This document shows, piece by piece, positions 10,647-20,554 of a stretch of DNA of 64,000 nt. The position numbers and the translations under genes are program-made. The notes under the pieces were generated by a model. The model had not been told where the DNA came from. It was given only the letters and a program-made list of their open reading frames with translations, and ran no database searches. Source of the stretch: Paracoccus sp. MKU1 (GTDB lineage: Bacteria > Pseudomonadota > Alphaproteobacteria > Rhodobacterales > Rhodobacteraceae); the NCBI RefSeq assembly GCF_001447385.1, contig NZ_LLWQ01000141.1:1-64000 (forward strand), given 5' to 3'. The first letter of the stretch is position 1, and every line of letters begins with the position of its first letter.

Positions 10647-10835
10647 ATGGCTAAAACCATCGTCGTGAAGCAGATCGGCTCGCCGATCCGCCGTCCGGCC
10701 ATCCAGCGCGAGACGCTGAAGGGCCTGGGCCTGAACAAGATGCACCGCACCCGCGAGCTGGAAGACACCCCGGCCGTGCGCGGCATGGTCGCGAAGATCC
10801 CGCATCTGGTCACTATCATCGAAGAGCGCGGCTGA
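10647..10835 (+). CDS. rpmD: 50S ribosomal protein L30
   Basis: L30 is a small 50S protein. The product has 62 residues, with [22 protein letters not shown] and the end [10 protein letters not shown], as expected. In the usual gene order rplO comes next, but here a terminator and an extra gene intervene. Confidence 0.97.
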   Translation: MAKTIVVKQIGSPIRRPAIQRETLKGLGLNKMHRTRELEDTPAVRGMVAKIPHLVTIIEERG

Positions 10836-10863
10836 TTTCAGCCCCTCGCGACCTTCAGGAACG

Positions 10864-10889
10864 CGCCCCGGAGAGATCCGGGGCGTTTT
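10864..10889 (+). terminator. Intrinsic terminator inside the spc operon, after rpmD
   Basis: CGCCCCGGA (10864-10872) pairs with TCCGGGGCG (10877-10885) around a GAGA loop, followed by TTTTCC. It splits the ribosomal operon between rpmD and rplO. Confidence 0.85.
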
Positions 10890-10961
10890 CCTTTGCCGGT
10901 TAACCATTCGCTAATCCTTTCCGGCTAGCCTGCCGCAAACCGGGCGGGGGGCGGAGGGCAT

Positions 10962-11687
10962 ATGCGCGGCATTCTTTGCGGTCTGGTGGCGCTGTTTCTG
11001 CTGTCCTCGGCCTCGCTGGCCGGGCCATGGGCGCGCGATCCCGGCGGGTTCTTCGCTGCGCTCTCAGCCGAGCAGGACCGCGAGGACAACCGCTATGCCA
11101 GCCTCTACACGGAATACGGGCTGGGGCCGCGCAATACGCTGGGGCTCGAACTGGGCGATACCCGGGGCGAGCGCACCGTCCTGCTGTGGTGGCAGCGGGC
11201 GCTTGGCCGGGGCGGGGGGCCGAACCATTGGGCGGTGTCGCTGGGCCTGGGCGCCATCTGGCGCGACGGGCGCCATCATCCGCTGGGGCAGATCGGCACG
11301 GGCTGGGGCAGGGGCTTCGACAGCATTCCCGTGCTGCGCCTTCTATCCGGTGGCGGCTGGCTGGCCGTCGAGACCCGCTCGAAGCTCGCCGCGATCACCC
11401 GGGAATTCCCGGGTGAGCCGAATGTCATATGGGAGGATCCGACTTACCTGACCCCCGAAACCGCCCACAAGCTGGATCTGACGCTGGGCTGGCACGCAAC
11501 CGACGCGCTGATGCTGATCAACCAGTTCCGCTTCGAGCAGCGCGACGACACCGGCTTTTCCGGAAAATTGGCGGTCTCGGCCGTGCGCGGGTTGTGGGGG
11601 CCGGCCAAGCTGGAACTGGGCGTGATCGTGCCGCTGTCGGGGCCGGGGGAAGCGACGGTGAAGCTGGGAACCTGGTTCGAATTTTGA
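10962..11687 (+). CDS. Predicted outer-membrane beta-barrel protein inserted in the spc operon
   Basis: I do not recognise a named family. The 241-residue product has a clear Sec signal peptide (about residues 1-20, hydrophobic LCGLVALFLLSSASLAG). The rest shows alternating aromatic/glycine strands and ends in TWFEF, a terminal Phe typical of outer-membrane barrels. It contains no Cys after the signal. It is flanked by a terminator upstream (10864-10889) and a promoter downstream (11788-11816), so it is probably a separate transcription unit placed between rpmD and rplO. Codon use looks like that of its neighbours. Function unknown; a barrel is inferred, not shown. Confidence 0.75.
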   Translation: MRGILCGLVALFLLSSASLAGPWARDPGGFFAALSAEQDREDNRYASLYTEYGLGPRNTLGLELGDTRGERTVLLWWQRALGRGGGPNHWAVSLGLGAIWRDGRHHPLGQIGTGWGRGFDSIPVLRLLSGGGWLAVETRSKLAAITREFPGEPNVIWEDPTYLTPETAHKLDLTLGWHATDALMLINQFRFEQRDDTGFSGKLAVSAVRGLWGPAKLELGVIVPLSGPGEATVKLGTWFEF

Positions 11688-11787
11688 CCTGTCGTGGCAG
11701 CGTGCGCGCGACTCCGCCATCGGGCCCGGACCCGGAAGTCCGTTTGCGGCAGGTCGCTCCGTGTGGTTGTGCCGCCTTTCGCCGCTG

Positions 11788-11816
11788 TTGCGTGCGGCAG
11801 GGAAACTGCGTATAAG
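11788..11816 (+). promoter_or_regulatory. Sigma-70-type promoter for rplO-secY-adk
   Basis: TTGCGT (11788-11793), a 17-bp spacer, then TATAAG (11811-11816). It lies about 95 bp before rplO and would restart transcription of the ribosomal cluster after the break at rpmD. Confidence 0.6.
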
Positions 11817-11912
11817 CGCGCGTCTCGCCCGTTCGGGCCGACTCAACAAGCAAGAAACGCCGTGTCCGCCCCCCTTTCGCTTCATGGGGCGTTTCCGGCA
11901 AGGAGAAGCGAC

Positions 11913-12398
11913 ATGAAACTGCATGAACTGCACGACAATCCCGGCGCCAACCGCAAGAAGAAGCGCGTCGCGCGCGGTCCCGGCTCGGGCAAGGGCAAGA
12001 CCGCCGGCCGCGGTATCAAGGGCCAGACCTCGCGCTCCGGCGTGGCGCTGAACGGCTATGAAGGCGGCCAGATGCCGCTGTATCGCCGCCTGCCCAAGCG
12101 CGGCTTCTCGAAGCCGAATCGCCTGGAGTTCGCGGTGGTGAACCTGGGCCAGCTGCAAGCCTTCGTCGATGCGGGCAAGCTGGATGCGAAAGCCGACGTG
12201 ACCGAGGACGCGCTGGTCGCCGCCGGCGTCATCCGCCGCAAGCTGGACGGCGTTCGCGTGCTGGCCAAGGGCGAGATCAAGGCGGCGCTGAACCTGACCG
12301 TGGCGGGCGCGTCGAAGGCCGCCGTCGAGGCCGTCGAGAAGGCCGGCGGCAAGCTGACCGTCACCCGCCCGGCCAAAGAAGCAGCCGCGGCCGAATAA
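11913..12398 (+). CDS. rplO: 50S ribosomal protein L15
   Basis: L15 is a late-assembly 50S protein. The product has 161 residues: [42 protein letters not shown] N terminus, then the conserved core and [10 protein letters not shown] near the end. AAGGAGAAG stands just before the ATG at 11913; the open frame to 11694 has no L15-like residues. Confidence 0.97.
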   Translation: MKLHELHDNPGANRKKKRVARGPGSGKGKTAGRGIKGQTSRSGVALNGYEGGQMPLYRRLPKRGFSKPNRLEFAVVNLGQLQAFVDAGKLDAKADVTEDALVAAGVIRRKLDGVRVLAKGEIKAALNLTVAGASKAAVEAVEKAGGKLTVTRPAKEAAAAE

Positions 12399-12448
12399 GC
12401 TGTTGAAGGGCGCGCGCGCGCCCCATAGATAGCTGTCAAGTTTTCCAG

Positions 12449-12481
12449 GCGCCGCGGGATCGGGAAACGATCCGGCGGCGC
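12449..12481 (+). other. Strong hairpin between rplO and secY
   Basis: GCGCCGC plus GGATCG (12449-12462, one G-G mismatch between them) pair with CGATCC plus GCGGCGC (12468-12481) around a GGAAA loop. No T-run. It ends 21 bp before the secY start. An alternating GC palindrome also lies just after the rplO stop (about 12409-12424). Confidence 0.55.
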
Positions 12482-12502
12482 TGCCACGAAGGGGCACGAA
12501 GC

Positions 12503-13876
<1,374 letters not shown>

Positions 13877-13916
13877 GGGGTAAACCCACCATAAAGGGTA
13901 GGAGAGGGACGACGAC

Positions 13917-14573
13917 ATGGCGATCAACATCATTCTGCTGGGCCCGCCCGGCGCAGGCAAAGGCACCCAGGCCCGGCGACTGATCGACGAGCGCGGTCTC
14001 GTCCAGCTCTCGACCGGTGACATGCTGCGCGAGGCGCGCAACTCGGGCACCGAGATGGGCAAGCGCGTGGCCGAGGTGATGGACCGGGGCGAGCTGGTGA
14101 CGGATGAGATCGTCATCGGCCTGATCCGCGAAAAGCTGGGGCAGGGCGGCAAGGGTTTCATCTTCGACGGCTTCCCGCGCACCCTGGCCCAGGCCGACGC
14201 GCTCCAGGCGCTGATGGCCGAGATGGACCAGCGCATCGACGCGGTGATCGAGATGCGGGTGGACGATGCCGCGCTGGTCTCGCGCATTTCGGGCCGCTTC
14301 ACCTGCGGCAATTGCGGCGAGGTCTATCACGACGTGACCAAGCCGACGAAAGAGCCGGGGAAATGCGACGTCTGCGGCTCGACCGACCTGCGCCGGCGCG
14401 CCGACGACAACGAGGAAAGCCTCAAGACCCGGCTGATGGAATATTACAAGAAGACCTCGCCGCTGATCGGCTATTACTATGTCAAGGGCAACCTGAACCC
14501 GGTCGATGGTCTGGCCGAGATCGACGAGGTGGCCGGCCAGATCGCCAGGGTGCTGGACAAGCTCCCGTCCTAG
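13917..14573 (+). CDS. adk: Adenylate kinase with zinc-binding lid
   Basis: Adk interconverts ATP plus AMP and two ADP in the cytoplasm. The product has 218 residues. The P-loop [10 protein letters not shown] is at residues 9-18, the AMP-site [11 protein letters not shown] near 82-92, and the LID domain near 130-153 has four cysteines (CGNCG and CDVCG), so it should bind zinc, unlike the E. coli enzyme. GGAGAGGG precedes the start. It ends the secY section; the next promoter overlaps its stop codon. Confidence 0.97.
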   Translation: MAINIILLGPPGAGKGTQARRLIDERGLVQLSTGDMLREARNSGTEMGKRVAEVMDRGELVTDEIVIGLIREKLGQGGKGFIFDGFPRTLAQADALQALMAEMDQRIDAVIEMRVDDAALVSRISGRFTCGNCGEVYHDVTKPTKEPGKCDVCGSTDLRRRADDNEESLKTRLMEYYKKTSPLIGYYYVKGNLNPVDGLAEIDEVAGQIARVLDKLPS

Positions 14574-14575
14574 GC

Positions 14576-14604
14576 TTGACCTCGGACGACAAATCCCTTA
14601 ATTC
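14576..14604 (+). promoter_or_regulatory. Sigma-70-type promoter for the alpha operon (rpsM-rplQ)
   Basis: TTGACC (14576-14581), a 17-bp spacer and TAATTC (14599-14604), starting three bases after the adk stop. It gives a leader of roughly 125 nt ahead of rpsM. Confidence 0.6.
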
Positions 14605-14656
14605 GCAGCATCTCGCAAGAGAATCACCTGGATGTTCCGGGTGTCGCTTCAAGGCC

Positions 14657-14677
14657 CGAAGGCATGGCTTTCGGGTC
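14657..14677 (+). promoter_or_regulatory. Leader hairpin ahead of rpsM
   Basis: CCCGAAGG and CTTTCGGG form an 8-bp stem (one G-U) around a five-base loop, followed by the weakly T-rich TCTTTGGTTG. In E. coli the S4 protein controls this operon through the leader. Here S4 is not encoded nearby, so the role is open. Confidence 0.4.
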
Positions 14678-14736
14678 TTTGGTTGTGAAAAAAGGTTCCG
14701 GCGCTACGGAACCGCAACATGGAAAAGGAAACACGC

Positions 14737-15105
14737 GTGGCTCGTATTGCTGGCGTCAACATTCCGACCGGGAAACGCGTCCCGATCGCCCTGACCTATA
14801 TCCACGGGATCGGCTCGAAATTCGCCGACGAGATCGTCACCGCCGTCGGCATCGAGCCGACCCGCCGCGTGAACGAGCTGTCGGATGCCGAAGTTCTGAA
14901 GATCCGCGAATACATCGACGCCAACTACACCGTCGAGGGCGACCTGCGCCGCGAGACGCAGATGAACATCAAGCGCCTGATGGATCTGGGTTCCTATCGT
15001 GGCCTGCGCCACCGTCGCGGCCTGCCGGTTCGCGGCCAGCGCACCCACACCAATGCCCGCACCCGCAAGGGCCCGGCGAAGCCCATCGCCGGCAAGAAGA
15101 AGTAA
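14737..15105 (+). CDS. rpsM: 30S ribosomal protein S13
   Basis: S13 bridges the subunits and contacts P-site tRNA. I place the start at the GTG at 14737, which gives a 122-residue protein with the family N terminus (M)[18 protein letters not shown]. The ATG at 14719 would add six residues and overlaps AAAAGGAA (14723-14730), which is the likely ribosome binding site. The conserved basic tail [23 protein letters not shown] is intact. Confidence 0.95.
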   Translation: MARIAGVNIPTGKRVPIALTYIHGIGSKFADEIVTAVGIEPTRRVNELSDAEVLKIREYIDANYTVEGDLRRETQMNIKRLMDLGSYRGLRHRRGLPVRGQRTHTNARTRKGPAKPIAGKKK

Positions 15106-15117
15106 GGGGGAACGGAC

Positions 15118-15507
15118 ATGGCACGCGATAAAACCCGTATCAAGCGCAAGGAACGCAAGAACATCGCCACCGGCGTGGCGCATGTGAACTCGTCCTTCAA
15201 CAACACCAAGATCCTGATTTCGGACGTGCAGGGCAACGCGATCTCCTGGTCGTCGGCCGGCACCATGGGTTTCAAGGGCTCGCGCAAATCGACCCCCTAC
15301 GCCGCCCAGATGGCCGCCGAGGATGCCGGTAAGAAGGCCCAGGAACACGGCGTCCGCACGCTGGAAGTCGAAGTGCAGGGTCCCGGCTCGGGCCGCGAAT
15401 CGGCGCTGCGGGCCCTGGCCGCCGTCGGCTTCAACATCACGGCGATCCGCGACGTGACCCCGATCGCGCATAACGGCTGCCGCCCGCCGAAACGCCGCCG
15501 GGTCTGA
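15118..15507 (+). CDS. rpsK: 30S ribosomal protein S11
   Basis: S11 lies on the 30S platform. The product has 129 residues, including [15 protein letters not shown] and the C-terminal signature [18 protein letters not shown]. It starts 12 bp after rpsM with AAGGGGG upstream. A GC hairpin follows before rpoA. Confidence 0.98.
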   Translation: MARDKTRIKRKERKNIATGVAHVNSSFNNTKILISDVQGNAISWSSAGTMGFKGSRKSTPYAAQMAAEDAGKKAQEHGVRTLEVEVQGPGSGRESALRALAAVGFNITAIRDVTPIAHNGCRPPKRRRV

Positions 15508-15529
15508 TCCTTTGGGATTTTGACGCGTT

Positions 15530-15562
15530 CCGCGCGGGCTTTCCGCGCGGGGCGCGCTTTTC
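15530..15562 (+). other. Hairpin between rpsK and rpoA, weakly terminator-like
   Basis: CCGCGCGG (15530-15537) pairs with CCGCGCGG (15543-15550) around GCTTT. A CTTTTC run follows at 15557-15562, seven bases past the stem, so partial termination or RNA processing is possible between the ribosomal and polymerase genes. Confidence 0.45.
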
Positions 15563-15626
15563 GCATTTCACCTCGGGCGTTTCCGACCACCGGTCATGGG
15601 TTGGAAACTGGTATGGAGGCAAACGC

Positions 15627-16643
15627 ATGATCCACAAGAACTGGGCCGAACTCATCAAGCCCACCCAGCTTGAAATCAAGCCGGGCGCCGATTCGTCCCG
15701 TGTGGCCACTGTCGTGGCGGAACCGCTGGAGCGCGGCTTCGGCCTGACGCTGGGCAATGCGCTGCGCCGGGTGCTGCTGTCCTCGTTGCAGGGTGCGGCC
15801 ATCACCTCGGTGCAGATCGACAACGTGCTGCATGAATTCTCGTCCGTCCCCGGCGTGCGCGAGGACGTGACCGACATCGTCCTGAACCTCAAGGGCGTGA
15901 CGCTGAAGATGGATGTGGACGCGCCCAAGCGCCTGACGCTCTCGGCCAAGGGTCCGGGCGAGGTCAAGGCCGGCGACATCCAGGAAACCGCCGGCATCAC
16001 CATCCTGAACCGCGACCATGTCATCTGCCATCTCGACGAGGGCGCCGAGCTGCACATGGAGCTGACCGTCGCCAATGGCAAGGGCTATGTCGCCGCCGAC
16101 AAGAACCGCCCCGAGGACGCGCCCATCGGCCTGATCCCGATCGACGCCATCTTCTCGCCGGTCAAGCGCGTCAGCTACGAGGTCACGCCGACCCGCGAGG
16201 GCCAGGTGCTGGACTATGACAAGCTGACCATGAAGGTCGAGACCGACGGCTCGCTGACCCCGGAAGACGCCGTCGCCTATGCCGCGCGCATCATCCAGGA
16301 CCAGCTGTCGGTCTTCGTGAACTTCGACGAGCCGGAAACCGCGACCCGCTCGGATGCCGAGGATGGGCTGGAATTCGACCCGCGCCTGCTGAAGAAGGTG
16401 GACGAGCTGGAGCTGTCGGTTCGTTCGGCCAACTGCCTGAAGAACGACAACATCGTCTATATCGGCGACCTGATCCAGAAGACCGAGGCCGAGATGCTGC
16501 GCACCCCGAACTTCGGCCGCAAGTCGCTGAACGAGATCAAGGAGGTGCTGTCCAGCATGGGCCTGCATCTCGGCATGGACGTCGTGGACTGGCCGCCGGA
16601 GAATATCGAGGATCTGGCCAAGCGTTTCGACGACCAGTTCTGA
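15627..16643 (+). CDS. rpoA: RNA polymerase alpha subunit
   Basis: Alpha dimerises to start RNA polymerase assembly and its C-terminal domain binds DNA and activators. The product has 338 residues. The N-terminal domain shows [21 protein letters not shown] near residues 36-56. The C-terminal domain, from about residue 255, contains [20 protein letters not shown] and [22 protein letters not shown] precedes the start. Confidence 0.99.
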   Translation: MIHKNWAELIKPTQLEIKPGADSSRVATVVAEPLERGFGLTLGNALRRVLLSSLQGAAITSVQIDNVLHEFSSVPGVREDVTDIVLNLKGVTLKMDVDAPKRLTLSAKGPGEVKAGDIQETAGITILNRDHVICHLDEGAELHMELTVANGKGYVAADKNRPEDAPIGLIPIDAIFSPVKRVSYEVTPTREGQVLDYDKLTMKVETDGSLTPEDAVAYAARIIQDQLSVFVNFDEPETATRSDAEDGLEFDPRLLKKVDELELSVRSANCLKNDNIVYIGDLIQKTEAEMLRTPNFGRKSLNEIKEVLSSMGLHLGMDVVDWPPENIEDLAKRFDDQF

Positions 16644-16647
16644 GTTT

Positions 16648-16667
16648 CGGGGGCGGCGACGCCCCCG
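16648..16667 (+). other. GNRA-capped hairpin between rpoA and rplQ
   Basis: CGGGGGCG (16648-16655) pairs with CGCCCCCG (16660-16667) around a GCGA tetraloop, four bases after the rpoA stop. No T-run. Confidence 0.55.
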
Positions 16668-16751
16668 CAAGACCGGGCATCCCGCCCCAAGGAGAGCGGC
16701 CCGCACGCATGGGCCGCCGGACAAAGCAAAAAGACGTGAAGGAGAACCATC

Positions 16752-17174
16752 ATGCGTCACGCCCGCGGCTATCGCCGTCTGAACCGCACCCACGAGCACC
16801 GCAAGGCGCTGTTCGCCAATATGGCCGGCTCGCTGATCGAGCATGAGCAGATCAAGACCACCCTGCCCAAGGCCAAGGAACTGCGTCCCATCGTCGAGAA
16901 ACTGATCACGCTGGCCAAGCGCGGCGATCTGCATGCCCGCCGTCAGGCCGCCGCCCAGCTGAAGCAGGACAGCCATGTCGCCAAGCTGTTTGACGTGCTC
17001 GGCGCCCGTTACAAGGATCGTCAAGGCGGCTATGTCCGCATCATGAAGGCCGGTTTCCGCTATGGCGACATGGCCCCGATGGCGATCATCGAGTTCGTCG
17101 AGCGCGACACCAGCGCCAAGGGCGCTGCCGACCGTGCCCGCCTGGAAGCCGAATCGGCTGCCGACGAAGCATAA
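16752..17174 (+). CDS. rplQ: 50S ribosomal protein L17
   Basis: L17 sits at the tunnel exit. The product has 140 residues, [25 protein letters not shown] N terminus, then the conserved [23 protein letters not shown], and an Ala-rich tail. It ends the ribosomal cluster and is followed by a strong terminator. Confidence 0.98.
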   Translation: MRHARGYRRLNRTHEHRKALFANMAGSLIEHEQIKTTLPKAKELRPIVEKLITLAKRGDLHARRQAAAQLKQDSHVAKLFDVLGARYKDRQGGYVRIMKAGFRYGDMAPMAIIEFVERDTSAKGAADRARLEAESAADEA

Positions 17175-17212
17175 GAAATTTAACTCTTTCTTAGGGTTAA
17201 GCGATCGTATCA

Positions 17213-17246
17213 GCCCGCAGCCATGTCGATGGCTGCGGGCTTTTTT
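17213..17246 (+). terminator. Strong terminator ending the ribosomal superoperon
   Basis: A perfect 12-bp stem (17213-17224 with 17229-17240) with a GTCG loop is followed by six Ts (17241-17246). It lies 38 bp after the rplQ stop. Confidence 0.93.
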
Positions 17247-17523
17247 GCAACAGTACGCAATTCTTGCCGCTTGTGCCGGGAATGTGCCCTGCGGGCCGTT
17301 TTCACCCAATAGTTGTGTGCAATATCGGGAAACGCACGGGAATTGCAACGAGGCGCTGGTCTTGCGCTCGCAGGCAAAAGGCGGCTATGCCCAACCCTGC
17401 CGGCGGATTGACCCGACGGTATTTTGAAAAACGTCGCTCGCCAGCACGGTATTGCTTGAATACACTGTGAACCGTGCCATTTTTCCTGGTAACCCGAAGA
17501 AAACGCAATCTGTCCAAAAAGTC

Positions 17524-18135
17524 ATGTCGTCTCGCGCGGAAATCAATGCAGCACTCGCCAAGCTGAAAAAGCTCGCTCCGGCGGGCTATTTCATCGGGCT
17601 GCACATTCGTTTCGCTGCACCGTTGATGCAGTTCCAGACCTATAACAAGGAATGGGCGCAGCGCTATTCCGAACGGGCCTATGCCCTGCGCGATCCCACC
17701 ATCGCCTGGGGCTTCTCGACGACCGGGACCTGTCGCTGGAGCGTGCTGCCGATTCCCGACCCGTTTTCGATTCTTCAGGACGCGGCGGATCACGGCCTGC
17801 ACTATGGGCTTGCGGTCGCCCATGGCCCGATCAAGTCGCGCACGATTTGCTGTTTTGCCCATGACAAACGGGAATTCACGGATGACGAGATCGACACGAT
17901 CTCGACAATGATACGACGGCTTCACGACATCACAGAGCCGCCGGAGAGCCTGACGAAGGCTCAGCAAGAGGCCCTTCGGTGTATCGCAGAGGGGGATCGT
18001 CATGCAGCGGCGGCTGCCAAACTTGGTATAACGGAAAGCGCATTCAAGGCACGTCTCATCTCGGCACGCGAACGACTCATGGCGCGCACGACGGCCGAGG
18101 CGCTGCAACGGGCCAAGGATTACCGCTTGCTGTAA
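17524..18135 (+). CDS. LuxR-type quorum-sensing transcription regulator
   Basis: The 203-residue product has an N-terminal autoinducer-binding domain and a C-terminal helix-turn-helix of GerE/LuxR type. The ligand domain shows YFIGLHIRFAAP, then W and Y residues, ALRDPTIAWG (conserved Asp-Pro) and HGLHYGLAVAHG. The HTH (from about residue 140, SLTKAQQEALRCIAEG to AKDYRLL) is degenerate: the usual RE and EIA pieces read AQ and AAA. Start: ATG 17524 is chosen, though GTG 17467 or TTG 17452 would extend it. No strong ribosome binding site is seen. Base composition is visibly more AT-rich, with ATA and CGA codons, than its neighbours. It stands 67 bp before a luxI-type gene, its likely partner. 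Confidence 0.85.
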   Translation: MSSRAEINAALAKLKKLAPAGYFIGLHIRFAAPLMQFQTYNKEWAQRYSERAYALRDPTIAWGFSTTGTCRWSVLPIPDPFSILQDAADHGLHYGLAVAHGPIKSRTICCFAHDKREFTDDEIDTISTMIRRLHDITEPPESLTKAQQEALRCIAEGDRHAAAAAKLGITESAFKARLISARERLMARTTAEALQRAKDYRLL

Positions 18136-18163
18136 TACGGTCCGTCCGCCGTTGCGGTTTACA

Positions 18164-18196
18164 CCTGGGGGCCACCACCACCAAGAACCCCAGGAG
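18164..18196 (+). promoter_or_regulatory. Hairpin covering the luxI ribosome binding site
   Basis: CCTGGGG (18164-18170) pairs with CCCCAGG (18188-18194) around a 17-base CCACC-rich loop. The AGGAG ribosome binding sequence (18192-18196) overlaps the 3' arm, so a folded leader would mask it. Confidence 0.5.
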
Positions 18197-18202
18197 AAGA
18201 CC

Positions 18203-18793
18203 ATGCAGACCACCACACTTTCCTTCGCCAACCTTCACAATCACGGCGAGCTGTTCGCGAACATCTTCCGCGCCCGCAAGCAAAGCTTCATCGTCCAGAA
18301 GCGCTGGAACCTGCCCCAGACGGACGACATGGAGTTCGACCAGTACGACACCCCGATGAGCCGCTGGGTGGCGATCCATGAGAACGGCCGGGTTCTGGCC
18401 GGCGTGCGGCTGACGCCCACCACGGCGCGCTGCGGCATGTATTCCTACATGATCCGCGATGCCCAGCTCGACCTCTTGGGCGGCTCGATCCCGCAGAACC
18501 TGCTGGACGAGCCGGCGCCGGTCGAGGCCGGGACCTGGGAAGCCAGCCGGCTGTTCGTCGATCATACGATCCCGCAGCGGGAACGTCGCCGCGTGCATTT
18601 CAACCTTGTCGCCGAGATGACCAATTCGGCCCGGGAACTCGGCGCCTCGCGGCTGGTGTGCCTGGTTGCGTCGACCTGGCCGCGCTGGCTGGTGCCCTGC
18701 GGCCTGGACGCGCAGGCCATGGGCCCGGTGATCTGGATCGACGACGGCTATTTCCAATGCGTCTCGATCAACCTGGCGGCCAAGATGCACTGA
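18203..18793 (+). CDS. LuxI-type acyl-homoserine-lactone synthase
   Basis: This enzyme class joins an acyl chain from acyl-ACP or acyl-CoA to S-adenosylmethionine to give an acyl-homoserine lactone. The product has 196 residues. The near-invariant residues of LuxI are found at the right spacing: Arg25, Phe29, Trp35, Asp46, Asp49, Arg69, then Glu113 and Arg116 in TWEASRLFVD. The start at 18203 follows AGGAGAAG by about six bases; the frame back to 18152 has no family residues. P. denitrificans is known to make a long-chain (C16) lactone, so a long-chain product is plausible. Acyl length cannot be read from the sequence. Confidence 0.93.
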   Translation: MQTTTLSFANLHNHGELFANIFRARKQSFIVQKRWNLPQTDDMEFDQYDTPMSRWVAIHENGRVLAGVRLTPTTARCGMYSYMIRDAQLDLLGGSIPQNLLDEPAPVEAGTWEASRLFVDHTIPQRERRRVHFNLVAEMTNSARELGASRLVCLVASTWPRWLVPCGLDAQAMGPVIWIDDGYFQCVSINLAAKMH

Positions 18794-18854
18794 TGAGGTA
18801 CGCCGGGTGGAGGGCCTTTCGCGTGTGATGCGGGCGGCGTAACATGTCGCCCGC

Positions 18855-20183
18855 ATGACCGACCTTTTCGACACCGCGCCCCCTGCGGGCGAACCTGCGC
18901 GCCCGGTGGCGCGTCCCTTGGCCGACCGGATCCGTCCGGCCCGGCTGTCCGATGTCGTCGGCCAGGACAAGGTTCTTGGCCCCGACGGCCCGCTGGGTGC
19001 CATGCTGGCGGCCGGCAGCCTTTCCTCGCTGATCCTCTGGGGGCCGCCCGGGGTCGGCAAGACCACCATCGCCAGGCTCCTCGCGCAGGAGACGGACCTG
19101 GCCTTCGAGCAGATCTCGGCGATCTTTTCCGGGGTGCCGGAACTGCGCAAGGTCTTCGAGGCCGCCCGCCTGCGCCGCCAGCAGGGGCGGGGCACGCTGC
19201 TGTTCGTCGACGAGATCCACCGCTTCAACAAGGCGCAGCAGGACAGTTTCCTGCCGCATATGGAGGACGGCACCATCACCCTGGTCGGTGCCACCACCGA
19301 GAATCCCAGTTTCGAGCTGAACGCCGCGCTTCTGTCCCGCGCCCAGGTCATCGTGCTGGAGCGGCTGAGCCTCGCCGACCTGGAGCGCCTGGCGCAGCGC
19401 GCCGAGCAGGAGTTGGGCCGCGGCCTGCCGCTGACTGCCCAGGCGCGAGACCGGCTCCTGGAGATGGCGGATGGCGATGGCCGCGCCGCGCTGAACCTGA
19501 TCGAGCAGGTCATGGCCTGGAAGGTCAAGGACAAGCTCGACCCCGAACAGCTGGCGCAGCGGCTGATGCGGCGCGCGGCGAAATACGACAAGTCCGGGGA
19601 CGAGCATTACAACCTGATCTCGGCCCTGCACAAATCGGTGCGCGGCAGCGACCCGGATGCGGCGCTTTACTGGCTGTCGCGGATGCTGGAAGGCGGCGAG
19701 GACCCGCGCTATCTCGCCCGCCGCCTGACCCGCATGGCGATCGAGGATATCGGCCTGGCCGACCCGGCGGCGCAGCGCCATTGCCTGGACGCCTGGGCGC
19801 TTTACGAGCGGTTGGGCAGCCCCGAGGGCGAGTTGGCGCTGGCGCAGGCCACGATCTATCTGGCGCTGGCGCCGAAATCCAATGCCGGCTATGCGGCCTA
19901 CAAGGCGGCGCGCGATCTGGCGCGGCGCTCGGGCAGCCAGATGCCGCCCAAGCATATCCTGAACGCGCCGACCGGGCTGATGTCGGAACAGGGCTATGGC
20001 GCCGGCTACCGCTACGACCACGACGCCGAGGATGCCTTTTCGGGCCAGAACTATTTCCCGGACGGCATGAAGCGCCCGGTCTTTTACCTGCCCGTCGAGC
20101 GCGGATTCGAACGCGATCTGAAAAAGCGCGTTGAATGGTTCGCCGGGCTGCGTCAGAAGCGGCGGGTAGAGGACAAAGCATGA
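18855..20183 (+). CDS. rarA: Replication-associated recombination ATPase RarA (MgsA)
   Basis: RarA is an AAA+ ATPase of the clamp-loader group that acts at stalled replication forks. The product has 442 residues. The Walker A GPPGVGKTT lies near residue 60-68, Walker B LLFVDEIHRFNKAQQD near 115-130, the sensor GATTENPSFELNAALLSR follows, and the C-terminal MgsA domain contains GYRYDHDAEDAFSGQNYFPD. No clear ribosome binding site precedes ATG 18855. It heads a coupled run; its stop overlaps crcB by four bases. Confidence 0.96.
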   Translation: MTDLFDTAPPAGEPARPVARPLADRIRPARLSDVVGQDKVLGPDGPLGAMLAAGSLSSLILWGPPGVGKTTIARLLAQETDLAFEQISAIFSGVPELRKVFEAARLRRQQGRGTLLFVDEIHRFNKAQQDSFLPHMEDGTITLVGATTENPSFELNAALLSRAQVIVLERLSLADLERLAQRAEQELGRGLPLTAQARDRLLEMADGDGRAALNLIEQVMAWKVKDKLDPEQLAQRLMRRAAKYDKSGDEHYNLISALHKSVRGSDPDAALYWLSRMLEGGEDPRYLARRLTRMAIEDIGLADPAAQRHCLDAWALYERLGSPEGELALAQATIYLALAPKSNAGYAAYKAARDLARRSGSQMPPKHILNAPTGLMSEQGYGAGYRYDHDAEDAFSGQNYFPDGMKRPVFYLPVERGFERDLKKRVEWFAGLRQKRRVEDKA

Positions 20184-20554
20184 AACACACTTTCCTTCAG
20201 GTCGCGCTGGGTGGGGCCTTGGGCTCCGCGGCGCGCTATGGGGTCAACATCCTGGCCGGGCGGCTGACCCCCGGCTTTCCGCTGGGCACGCTGAGCGTGA
20301 ACATCGCCGGCTGCCTGGCGATGGGACTGCTGGCCGCCTTGCTGGCGGATCGGGGCGGGCAGCATCTGGCGCCCTTCCTGCTGACCGGGGTGCTGGGCGG
20401 CTTCACCACCTTCTCCGCCTTCGCGCTGGACACCATGACGCTGTGGGAGCGGGGCGAGGTCGCCACCGCGCTCGGCTATGTGCTGGGCTCGGTCCTGCTG
20501 TCGCTGGCGGCGGTGATCGCCGGGCTGGCCATCGGCCGGGGGCTTTTCGCATGA
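20180..20554 (+). CDS. crcB: Fluoride ion channel CrcB/Fluc
   Basis: Fluc channels export fluoride as dual-topology dimers in the inner membrane. The product has 124 residues, four predicted membrane helices, and the signatures GTLSVNIAGCLAMG and GGFTTFSAFALDT. The start is fixed by the ATGA overlap with rarA. The stop overlaps rluC in the same way. No fluoride riboswitch is expected or seen, as the gene lies inside an operon. Confidence 0.95.
   Translation: MKHTFLQVALGGALGSAARYGVNILAGRLTPGFPLGTLSVNIAGCLAMGLLAALLADRGGQHLAPFLLTGVLGGFTTFSAFALDTMTLWERGEVATALGYVLGSVLLSLAAVIAGLAIGRGLFA

Noticed and set aside
14719..14736. ATG start for rpsM at 14719
   Set aside because: Overlaps the AAAAGGAA ribosome binding site and adds six residues not found in S13; GTG 14737 gives the standard 122 residues.
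17444..17477. Inverted repeat GCACGGT-N20-ACCGTGC as a lux box
   Set aside because: Lux boxes are about 18-22 bp overall with a short centre; these 7-bp arms span 34 bp and lie before the regulator, not the synthase. It may be a chance repeat or another operator.
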